From contig DJOT01000013.1 of NCBI GenBank assembly GCA_002439095.1, forward strand, positions 1-6,534: a DNA stretch of 6,534 nt, written 5' to 3'. Origin of the DNA: Bacteroidales bacterium UBA6431 (GTDB lineage Bacteria > Bacteroidota > Bacteroidia > Bacteroidales > UBA932). A model generated the notes under the pieces. It was not told where the DNA came from and ran no database searches. It saw nothing but the letters and a program-made list of their open reading frames with translations. A program made the translations under genes and the position numbers. Of the stretch, positions 1 to 5,925 are shown piece after piece. Every line of letters starts with the position of its first letter. The stretch's first letter is position 1.

Positions 1-58
1 AGTGTCAAAGATGGAAATATAAAGACCTTTTGCGAAAAAACAAAATAATCCGCCAGTT

Positions 59-90
59 TTTGGATAATTTACAAACTGAATCTATCTTTG
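59..90 (+). promoter_or_regulatory. Bacteroidota-type promoter of lolD (TTTG -33 box, TATCTTTG -7 box)
   Basis: Seen: TTTG at 59-62 and TATCTTTG at 83-90, separated by 20 nt. Known: the principal sigma factor of Bacteroides and relatives recognises TTTG about 19-21 nt upstream of TAnnTTTG, so both boxes and the spacing fit exactly. Inference: transcription should begin only a few bases past position 90, at or within a base or two of the lolD ATG at 95, giving an mRNA with essentially no leader. No competing match of this quality was found elsewhere in bases 1-94. Confidence 0.72.
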
Positions 91-94
91 AGTA

Positions 95-748
95 ATGATC
101 ATCGAAGCACACGACATACACAAGAGTTTCGGACAGCTTGAAGTACTGAAGGGGATTGATTTCAGCGCGGACGAGGCCGAAACCGTCTCAATAATGGGGG
201 CATCCGGCACCGGCAAGTCAACCCTGCTCCAGATACTCGGCACTCTGTCCACCCCTGACAAGGGAAGTCTCAAGATAGACGGAGAAGACGTACTTAAACT
301 CCGAAGCGATGAGTTGGCAGCATTTCGGGGACGCAAAATAGGATTCGTATTCCAGGCGCATCACCTGCTGCCCGAATTCACCGCTCTGGAAAACGTGATG
401 ATCCCCGCACTGATAGCCGGTACACCGGCATCCACAGCCAAGGCGGAAGCACTTGGACTGCTCCAAAACCTCGGTCTAGAAGACAGAGCAGAGCACAAGC
501 CCTCGGAACTCTCCGGCGGAGAACAGCAACGCACAGCCATAGCGAGAGCCATCATCAACCGTCCCTCCGTCCTTTTCGCCGATGAGCCGACAGGCAACCT
601 CGACTCCGTCACAAAACAGGAGATACACAAGATATTCCTCAACTTACGGGACACCATAGGGCAGACTATCGTAATCGTGACCCACGACCCGCAACTCGCA
701 TCTCTATGCGACCGCAGGCTTGAGATGAAAGACGGGATGTTCGTATAA
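95..748 (+). CDS. lolD: Lipoprotein-releasing system ATP-binding protein LolD
   Basis: This is a 217-residue ABC ATPase matching LolD in length and N-terminal pattern (HKSFG near residue 9, LEVLKGID at 15-22). LolD is the cytoplasmic ATPase that powers the LolC/E membrane proteins in extracting lipoproteins from the inner membrane for outer-membrane sorting. All ATPase motifs are intact: Walker A GASGTGKST at 35-43, Q-loop Gln87, signature LSGGEQQR at 139-146, Walker B VLFADEP at 159-165 with Glu164, D-loop NLDS at 168-171 and switch His197. No membrane segment is present, so the permease must be encoded elsewhere. The ATG at 95 is the only workable start: an in-frame TGA lies at 89-91 and Walker A follows closely. 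No Shine-Dalgarno precedes it, and the promoter abuts the start. The gene overlaps trmN6 by one base. The close relatives MacB-type ATPases and FtsE are the main alternatives; the N-terminal pattern favours LolD. Confidence 0.88.
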   Translation: MIIEAHDIHKSFGQLEVLKGIDFSADEAETVSIMGASGTGKSTLLQILGTLSTPDKGSLKIDGEDVLKLRSDELAAFRGRKIGFVFQAHHLLPEFTALENVMIPALIAGTPASTAKAEALGLLQNLGLEDRAEHKPSELSGGEQQRTAIARAIINRPSVLFADEPTGNLDSVTKQEIHKIFLNLRDTIGQTIVIVTHDPQLASLCDRRLEMKDGMFV

Positions 749-1449
749 TGGGTGAATCCACTTTCAGATTCCGCCAGTTCGAAGTCCGCAACCGGGACTC
801 GGCCCTCAAAGTAGGGACAGATGCCGTGCTGCTCGGTGCGGCAATGACAATCCTCCCGTCTGACCGGACCGCCCTCGATATAGGCACAGGCACAGGGGTG
901 ATCGCCTTGATGGCGGCACAACGCAGCGGGGATTGCAAGATTACCGGCATAGACATAGATCAGGCTTCAGCGGACGAGGCTGCCGTCAACTTCAAGAACT
1001 CCTCATGGGCGGACCGCCTCACCGCCATATGCACTCCACTCTCCGGATTCAAGCCGGAAGACAAATTCGATCTCATCTTCTCGAACCCTCCCTATTACGA
1101 CTCCTCTCTGGAAAATCCGGATCGCCGCGAAGCGGCTGCAAGGCACACGGGATCGCTTTCGCACCGGGACATCCTCGCTTTCGCCGCCGACAACCTTACG
1201 GCAGCAGGTCGCCTGTCCCTCATCCTGCCTGCAGAGTCCCTGCACAGTCTGCGGAGATGCGCAGTTTCGTTCGGGCTGCATCCTTTCAGGCTGCTGCATA
1301 TCAGCACCACGCCCAACAAACCTCCGCGCCGCGTCATAGCGGAGTTCTCCACCATGAAAATCGCGGAAAAAGAAGACTTCCTGACTCTTTCAACGGCAGG
1401 TGAAAAGACAGCGGAATACCGTCTGCTGACGCAAGATTTCTACCTTTGA
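748..1449 (+). CDS. trmN6: tRNA1(Val) (adenine(37)-N6)-methyltransferase TrmN6
   Basis: This 233-residue class I SAM-dependent methyltransferase matches the YfiC/TrmN6 family, which methylates N6 of adenine 37 in tRNA1(Val). Diagnostic features: an N-terminal block FRFRQFEV (6-13) followed by ALKVGTDAVLLGA (19-31), typical of this family; SAM-binding motif I LDIGTGTGV at 43-51; the acidic ribose-binding loop GIDID at 67-71; and the catalytic SNPPYY motif at 112-117, in which NPPY marks N6-adenine or N5-glutamine methylation. The length is close to the E. coli enzyme. The start ATG shares its A with the lolD stop (TAATG at 746-750), so translation is probably coupled to lolD and both genes share the promoter at 59-90. 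No functional link between lipoprotein sorting and tRNA modification is evident, so this looks like co-transcription of convenience. Another N6-adenine or HemK-like target is the less likely alternative. Confidence 0.85.
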   Translation: MGESTFRFRQFEVRNRDSALKVGTDAVLLGAAMTILPSDRTALDIGTGTGVIALMAAQRSGDCKITGIDIDQASADEAAVNFKNSSWADRLTAICTPLSGFKPEDKFDLIFSNPPYYDSSLENPDRREAAARHTGSLSHRDILAFAADNLTAAGRLSLILPAESLHSLRRCAVSFGLHPFRLLHISTTPNKPPRRVIAEFSTMKIAEKEDFLTLSTAGEKTAEYRLLTQDFYL

Positions 1450-1489
1450 TTGATGCCCGTCAAGACAGGTTTTGACTTTTCATACCCCT

Positions 1490-1600
1490 CCACAGGCCCA
1501 CAGAAAGGCGATTGTGGCGAAATCGTCAAATCCCCCAAACTCGCCACAAAACCCAATCCTCGCCACGGATAAAGGTATTTTGACCACAAAGGCGCCCACA
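1490..1600. repeat. Cluster of CCACA words and CTCGCCAC repeats upstream of the fatty-acid operon
   Basis: Seen: CCACA occurs at 1490, 1498, 1544, 1584 and 1596, its complement TGTGG at 1513, and the variant CCACG at 1563. CTCGCCAC occurs twice in direct orientation (1540-1547, 1559-1566; 19 bp apart). TTGTGGCGA (1512-1520) and TCGCCACAA (1541-1549) form a perfect 9-bp inverted repeat around a 20-nt spacer. There is no T-run after the inverted repeat, so it does not look like an intrinsic terminator. No open reading frame is supported in the whole 1450-1670 gap. Inference: a possible operator or leader structure for the downstream operon; the C/A-rich composition makes some repetition expected by chance. 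Confidence 0.4.
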
Positions 1601-1670
1601 AGAAGAACGCCATAAAAAGTAATGTTCCTACATTCGCCGCCGTTAGTTAATCTTTAAAAGTTTTTTGACG

Positions 1671-3329
1671 ATGTACGAACTCAAACAGAAAGACAATTTC
1701 ATTCTTACATTTGAAAATTCAGTCAAGGAATGCTGGGACAAACCGGCTCTCGATGACTACAACAGCAGCAGCGTCACCTACGGCGAACTCGCTGCCGATA
1801 TCGAAAGGCTCGTGCTCTGCTGGAAAGCAGCCGGGCTCAAAAAAGGCGACAAGATTGTCATCAACGCAAGGAGCAGTTCCAACTGGGCCAAGGTTTTTCT
1901 GGCTTCCCAGATCGGGGGCTTCGTGGCCGTGCAGATCTTCAACGGCTTCACCCCTGACGACACCACAGCCCTTGTCAACCACTCCGACGCGCGTCTCCTC
2001 TATACAGAGAAAGCGATCTTCGACAAGATGAACTTCGACGCCCTCACGAATCTTCTCGGCGCCATCGACAACAAGAACTGGGAACTGCTCGCCTCCCGCG
2101 ACGGGTTCGCAGACATCTATAACAAGCGCGAAGTCCTCTTCAACGAAGCCCACCCGGACGGGCTCAAGCCGGAAGACATCCACTACGAGACCGGCTCACT
2201 GGACGACCTCGCCGCCATCATGTACACCTCCGGTTCCACCGGCAACCCTAAGGGAGTGATGCTGACCAACCGCAACCTCTCGGCCAACATCCACCTCATT
2301 CCGATCCACTTCCCTTACAGAAGAGGAGACAACTACGTCAGTGTGCTCCCTTATGCGCACATCTTCGGAATGGTCTACGACATGCTGGCCCCGCTCTGCT
2401 TCGGGATGCACCTCATCGTGCTCTGCATACCGCCGGTACCGGCAAACCTCAAACCCGCCCTCAGAAAATACAGACCGCATGTATTCTTCGCCGTTCCGCT
2501 GATCCTCACCAAACTTCTGGAAGACTCTATCGGAGAATTCATCCACAGCAAGAGCGGTGCGGCGAAGCTTGAGGACTACAAAAACAATCCCGACTTCTGC
2601 GAAGCCCTCACGACAATCTTCATCAAGGCTCTTGGAGGCAACATCGAAGTATTCGTAACAGGCGGCGCAGCCATTCCGGAGCATCTGGAAAAACTCATGG
2701 TTGAAAAACTCGGCCTCCCGTTCGTCACCGGCTACGGCATGACCGAAGCGGCTCCTACCATCTGTCTGGGGCACCTCGGCACCTACAAACTCAAGGAATG
2801 CGGAGAGGTAGCCGAAGAGGGAGTTGAGCTCAAGATCAATTCATCTGATCCGGCGCATATCCCGGGAGAAATCCTCATCAAGGGCAATGTCGTATTCAAA
2901 GGCTACTACAAAAATGAAGCAGCCACCAAGGCCGTATTCACCGAGGACGGCTGGTTCAGGACAGGCGACCTCGCCACCATCGATGCGGACAATAGCGTAT
3001 TCATCGTTGGCCGCTGCAAGAGCATGATCCTCTCCTCCAACGGGCAGAACATCTTTCCGGAGGAAATCGAGGTGGTGCTCAATGCTCTCCCTTACGTAGG
3101 CGAATCACTCATCGTCTCACGCGGCGGCAAACTCGTGGCCCTCATCGTCCCGGATGCCAACCTCACCGGCGACCTTGACGCCACAGCGCTCAAGAGCGTG
3201 ATGGATGCCAACCTCGTGGCACTCAACAAGAAAATCCCAGCATACTCGCAGGTCAGCTCATACGAGCTCCGTTTCGAGCCGTTCGCCAAAACCCCTAAGG
3301 GAAGCATCAGGAGGTTCATGTATGAATAA
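1671..3329 (+). CDS. AMP-forming acyl-activating enzyme (long-chain fatty acid ligase type)
   Basis: This 552-residue ANL-superfamily adenylating enzyme should form an acyl-AMP from a free carboxylic acid and ATP, then pass the acyl group to a thiol (CoA or an acyl carrier protein). Motifs in order: phosphate loop YTSGSTGNPKG at 185-195; RPHVFFAVP at 268-276, resembling long-chain acyl-CoA synthetases; A5 GYGMTEAAP at 354-362; A7 GWFRTGDL at 427-434 with ribose-binding Asp433; A8 hinge GRCKSMI at 447-453; and the C-terminal A10 region KTPKGSIRR at 540-548. In A10, Ser545 sits where the catalytic Lys normally does, and Lys543 is two residues earlier. No signal peptide or clear transmembrane segment is seen. 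I chose the ATG at 1671 over the in-frame TTG at 1665. No strong promoter is visible directly upstream. The gene is first in a run with fabF, fabZ and fabI, which suggests feeding acyl chains into synthesis rather than beta-oxidation. The exact substrate and acceptor are unknown. Confidence 0.85.
   Translation: MYELKQKDNFILTFENSVKECWDKPALDDYNSSSVTYGELAADIERLVLCWKAAGLKKGDKIVINARSSSNWAKVFLASQIGGFVAVQIFNGFTPDDTTALVNHSDARLLYTEKAIFDKMNFDALTNLLGAIDNKNWELLASRDGFADIYNKREVLFNEAHPDGLKPEDIHYETGSLDDLAAIMYTSGSTGNPKGVMLTNRNLSANIHLIPIHFPYRRGDNYVSVLPYAHIFGMVYDMLAPLCFGMHLIVLCIPPVPANLKPALRKYRPHVFFAVPLILTKLLEDSIGEFIHSKSGAAKLEDYKNNPDFCEALTTIFIKALGGNIEVFVTGGAAIPEHLEKLMVEKLGLPFVTGYGMTEAAPTICLGHLGTYKLKECGEVAEEGVELKINSSDPAHIPGEILIKGNVVFKGYYKNEAATKAVFTEDGWFRTGDLATIDADNSVFIVGRCKSMILSSNGQNIFPEEIEVVLNALPYVGESLIVSRGGKLVALIVPDANLTGDLDATALKSVMDANLVALNKKIPAYSQVSSYELRFEPFAKTPKGSIRRFMYE
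3309..3314 (+). promoter_or_regulatory. Shine-Dalgarno AGGAGG of fabF, inside the ligase coding region
   Basis: A full AGGAGG lies 7 nt upstream of the fabF ATG at 3322. In the ligase frame it is the Arg547-Arg548 codon pair. It supports 3322 as the fabF start and suggests fabF is translated by its own initiation as well as by coupling. No other gene in the window has a comparable site. Confidence 0.7.
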
Positions 3330-4575
3330 TGGAAAAAGAGTTGTCATCACCGGCCTGGGAGTCATCTCCCCGGTCGGCAATGACATCGCCACATTCTGGG
3401 ACAGCCTCAAGTCCGGCCGCTGCGGCATAGGGCCGCTTACCGGTATGGACCTGCACGGGCTCCCGATACATGTGGCCGGCAACATCAAAGATTTCGACCC
3501 TTCGGCCTTCGGTCTGAGCGGAGCGGACAAAAGGCGCAACGACCTCTACAGCCAGTACGCCCTCGCAGCAGCATCGCAGGTCATGAAGTCCAGCGGTCTC
3601 GTGTCAGGAGAAAACATTGAGCCGGAGAGGTTCGGAGTCTACGCCGGCACCGGGATCGGAGGTATGAACACCTTCGTCTCCCAGACCAAAGTGCTTCTGG
3701 AAGAAGGCGCGGACAGGATTTCCCCTCTCTTCATCCCGATGATGATCCCCAATATCGCCGGAGGCAACATCGCCATCAAATACAACGCTCAGGGGCCGTG
3801 TCTGACCCATGTGTCAGCCTGCGCCACCAGCACCAACTCCATCGGCGAAGCATACTTGGCCGTAAGTTATGGCAGGGCAGATGCAATCCTGACAGGCGGC
3901 AGTGAAGCCGTGCTCAACCCGTTGGCAATAGGGGGATTCGCCAACTGCAAGGCCCTCACCACGGAGGAAGATCCGTCCAAAGCCTGCCGCCCGTTCGACA
4001 AGGACCGCGGTGGTTTCGTCATGGCAGAAGGCGCAGCCTTCCTGATGCTCGAAGAATATGGGCACGCCATGGCCCGCGGCGCTGAGATAATCGCTGAAGT
4101 GTGCGGCTACGGCTGCACCTGCGACGCCTATCACTACACAGCCCCGCGCCAGGACGGCATCCCGGCTTCCAGGGCCATCAAGGACGCCCTCTCGCAGGCG
4201 GGATATAAGGAGGGGGAGAACCTCTACATCAACGCCCACGGCACCGGCACCCACCTCAACGATGCGGCCGAGACCAAGGCCGTCAAACTCGCACTGGGAG
4301 AAGAGGACGCGCATCGCGCATCAATAAGTTCCACCAAATCAATGACCGGGCACATGTTCGGGGCCACAGGTGCGGCCGAACTCATAGCCTCCGCCCTGGC
4401 CCTCAGAGACGGAGTGGTTCCTCCGACTCTCGGACTTACAAACCCGGATCCGGAATGCGATCTGGACTACACCCCGCTCACAGCCCGGGAACGGAATCTT
4501 GACATCGCCATCTCCAACTCTCTCGGCTTCGGAGGGCATAATGTTTGTGTAGCCTTAAGAAAATTCAACAAATGA
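3322..4575 (+). CDS. fabF: Beta-ketoacyl-ACP synthase II (KAS II, FabF)
   Basis: This 417-residue condensing enzyme joins malonyl-ACP to an acyl-ACP with loss of CO2, extending the fatty chain by two carbons in the cytosol. The protein opens with RVVITGLGVISPVGND (from residue 6), the standard KAS I/II beginning. The Cys-His-His triad is complete: Cys167 in VSACATS, His306 in NAHGTGTH and His344 in STKSMTGHMFG, with the conserved Lys339. The C-terminal GFGGHN loop (402-407) includes gatekeeper Phe403. The length is normal for FabF. The start at 3322 is favoured by the AGGAGG at 3309-3314 and by the family N-terminus; the longer in-frame ATG at 3205 would add 39 residues with no KAS-like character. 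The gene overlaps the ligase by 8 bases and overlaps fabZ by four (ATGA), so it sits in a coupled operon. A KAS for a specialised lipid or polyene pathway cannot be excluded, but the FabI partner favours ordinary fatty-acid elongation. Confidence 0.9.
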   Translation: MNNGKRVVITGLGVISPVGNDIATFWDSLKSGRCGIGPLTGMDLHGLPIHVAGNIKDFDPSAFGLSGADKRRNDLYSQYALAAASQVMKSSGLVSGENIEPERFGVYAGTGIGGMNTFVSQTKVLLEEGADRISPLFIPMMIPNIAGGNIAIKYNAQGPCLTHVSACATSTNSIGEAYLAVSYGRADAILTGGSEAVLNPLAIGGFANCKALTTEEDPSKACRPFDKDRGGFVMAEGAAFLMLEEYGHAMARGAEIIAEVCGYGCTCDAYHYTAPRQDGIPASRAIKDALSQAGYKEGENLYINAHGTGTHLNDAAETKAVKLALGEEDAHRASISSTKSMTGHMFGATGAAELIASALALRDGVVPPTLGLTNPDPECDLDYTPLTARERNLDIAISNSLGFGGHNVCVALRKFNK

Positions 4576-5006
4576 ACAGAGAAGAAATCAAGCAGATCCT
4601 GCCACACAGGGAACCGATGCTCCTCGTGGACGAATCCGAATGGGACGGAGAGTACGTCTGCTCCAAATACACCATCCGTGACAACGAGTTTTTCACTACC
4701 GGGCATTTTCCGGGCTATCCTGTAGTGCCGGGAGTCATCCTGTGCGAGATGATGGCCCAGGCCAGTTTCCTGCTGATCCCGGCCGAAGAACTCAAGACGA
4801 ACACGGCATTTTACGCCGGACTTGACGGGGTCAAGTTCAAACATTCAGTATTCCCGGGAGACACCGTCTGCACCCGTGCACGCCTCATAGGCCGCAAGGG
4901 CCCGGCAGTCTTCGTGGAAGCGAAGGCTACCGTCAACGACAAAGTCTGCTGCATGGGCAAGCTCACATTCATGCTCGTACCGAACGAAAATCTCAAGAAA
5001 CAATAG
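4572..5006 (+). CDS. fabZ: 3-hydroxyacyl-ACP dehydratase, FabZ type
   Basis: This 144-residue single hot-dog-fold protein removes water from 3-hydroxyacyl-ACP to give trans-2-enoyl-ACP, the step between ketoreduction and FabI. Seen: the FabZ opening LPHREPMLLVD at 10-20; the active-site segment GHFPGYPVVPG at 44-54 with catalytic His45; and Glu59 in CEMMAQAS, the catalytic acid on the central helix. The FabZ class has Glu at this position where FabA has Asp. The C-terminal strand TFMLVP is also typical. The start ATG at 4572 overlaps the fabF stop in ATGA; an in-frame TTG at 4545 would lie inside fabF and is not needed. FabZ normally works as a homodimer of such subunits. At 144 residues it is close to usual length. 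Alternatives are other hot-dog dehydratases of specialised lipid pathways, since this copy lies outside an lpxA-type cluster. Confidence 0.84.
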   Translation: MNREEIKQILPHREPMLLVDESEWDGEYVCSKYTIRDNEFFTTGHFPGYPVVPGVILCEMMAQASFLLIPAEELKTNTAFYAGLDGVKFKHSVFPGDTVCTRARLIGRKGPAVFVEAKATVNDKVCCMGKLTFMLVPNENLKKQ

Positions 5007-5008
5007 TC

Positions 5009-5827
5009 ATGGCATACGGATTACTCAAAGGCAAGAAGGGCATCATCTTCGGAGCCCTCAATGATCAGTCAATCGCCTGGAAGGCAGCACTTAAAGCCAA
5101 AGAAGAGGGAGCGGAGCTAGTACTCACCAACACCCCCGTGTCCATCCGCCTCGGCACCATCAACGAACTTGCGGAGCAGTGCGAGGCTCTCGTGGTACCG
5201 GCAGATGCGACTTCGCTTGAAGACCTCAATACCCTCGTAGACCAGTCCATGGAGCACTTCGGAGGACAGTTCGACTTCGTTCTCCACTCTGTAGGAATGT
5301 CTCCCAACATACGTAAAGGCAAAGCCTACGAAGACACCAACTACGACTTCTTCGGCAAGACCCTGGATATTTCAGCCCTCTCCTTCCACAAGCTGCTCAA
5401 CGTGCTTTACCGCAAGGATGCGCTCAAGGAGTGGGGTTCCGTGGCCGCTCTGACATACATCGCGGCTCAGCGCACATTCGAGGGGTACAACGATATGGCG
5501 GATGCCAAGGCCCTGCTTGAGTCCATAGCAAGGAGTTTCGGTGTCATATACGGCAAACGCAGGCACGTGCGCATCAACACGGTGTCCCAGTCCCCAACCC
5601 TGACGACAGCCGGCAGCGGCATCGCGGGCATGCAGGACATGTTCGCATACGCCGACAAGATGTCCCCTCTGGGCAACGCCAGCGCCTCCGACTGTGCCGA
5701 CTACCTTGTGACACTGTTCTCTGACCTTACCAGACATGTCACGATGCAGACCCTCTACCACGACGGAGGTTTCTCCACCACAGGCCTCACGGCCGATGTG
5801 ATAGACACTTTCCGCAAAGGGCTGTAA
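5009..5827 (+). CDS. fabI: Enoyl-[acyl-carrier-protein] reductase (NADH), FabI
   Basis: This 272-residue short-chain dehydrogenase-type protein catalyses the final reduction of each elongation cycle, enoyl-ACP to acyl-ACP with NAD(P)H. Seen: a dinucleotide-binding start KKGIIFGALNDQSIAW (9-24), with the spaced glycines and Ser typical of FabI rather than classical SDRs; HSVGMSP at 93-99, equivalent to the E. coli loop HSIGFAP; and the FabI catalytic set Tyr150, Tyr160 and Lys167 at spacings +10 and +7, matching E. coli Tyr146/Tyr156/Lys163. The substrate-loop segment is SQSPTLT (193-199) instead of SAGPIRT, a form I associate with Bacteroidota FabI. The C-terminus has the family HDGGFS. It follows fabZ after two bases and is the last gene of the operon, with hairpins just downstream. 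FabI is the classical target of triclosan-class inhibitors; sensitivity cannot be read from this sequence. Confidence 0.92.
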   Translation: MAYGLLKGKKGIIFGALNDQSIAWKAALKAKEEGAELVLTNTPVSIRLGTINELAEQCEALVVPADATSLEDLNTLVDQSMEHFGGQFDFVLHSVGMSPNIRKGKAYEDTNYDFFGKTLDISALSFHKLLNVLYRKDALKEWGSVAALTYIAAQRTFEGYNDMADAKALLESIARSFGVIYGKRRHVRINTVSQSPTLTTAGSGIAGMQDMFAYADKMSPLGNASASDCADYLVTLFSDLTRHVTMQTLYHDGGFSTTGLTADVIDTFRKGL

Positions 5828-5833
5828 AGGCCC

Positions 5834-5867
5834 GAGAGGATTTGCCCCTACCGGTAAAATCCCTCTC
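5834..5867. repeat. Imperfect hairpin after fabI with ACCGGT in the loop
   Basis: GAGAGGATTT (5834-5843) pairs with AAATCCCTCTC (5857-5867), leaving one bulged C at 5861. The 13-nt loop contains the palindrome ACCGGT. No T-run follows on either strand, so it is a poor intrinsic terminator by itself. It could stabilise the 3' end of the operon mRNA or be a copy of a dispersed intergenic repeat. Confidence 0.5.
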
Positions 5868-5878
5868 CCACCGTAGTT

Positions 5879-5925
5879 CATACTATCATGTTAAAGATTC
5901 AATAACATGATAGTATGTCTTGTTT
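5879..5925 (+). terminator. 15-bp perfect hairpin ending the fatty-acid operon, between convergent genes
   Basis: CATACTATCATGTTA (5879-5893) and its exact complement TAACATGATAGTATG (5903-5917) flank a 9-nt loop. On the plus strand the stem is followed by the T-rich TCTTGTTT, fitting an intrinsic terminator 51 bp after the fabI stop, although the stem is AT-rich and the T-tract is interrupted. On the minus strand no T-run follows. The stop codon and last codons of the minus-strand gene lie within the stem, so the element sits between two converging transcripts. Confidence 0.66.

Noticed and set aside
361..921. Minus-strand open frame of 186 codons opposite lolD and trmN6
   Set aside because: It overlaps two genes with complete conserved motifs, and its composition is what the antisense of a GC-rich gene gives.
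1441..1448. TACCTTTG, a perfect TAnnTTTG box that could start the fatty-acid operon
   Set aside because: It is the Tyr-Leu-stop end of trmN6, has no TTTG 19-21 nt upstream, and lies about 220 nt from the next gene.
1512..1549. Inverted repeat as the terminator of trmN6
   Set aside because: The loop is 20 nt and no T-run follows on the plus strand, so intrinsic termination is not supported; kept only as a repeat.
1665..1670. TTG start two codons upstream for the acyl-activating enzyme
   Set aside because: An ATG at 1671 follows directly and there is no ribosome site favouring the TTG.
2196..2774. Minus-strand open frame of 192 codons opposite the ligase
   Set aside because: It lies entirely antisense to conserved ligase motifs and shows no recognisable domain.
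3205..3321. Longer fabF start at the ATG at 3205
   Set aside because: The extra 39 residues have no KAS character and overlap the conserved ligase C-terminus; the AGGAGG and family N-terminus place the start at 3322.
3814..4314. Minus-strand open frame of 166 codons opposite fabF
   Set aside because: It is Gly/Val/Ala-rich antisense of the fabF catalytic region with no independent support.
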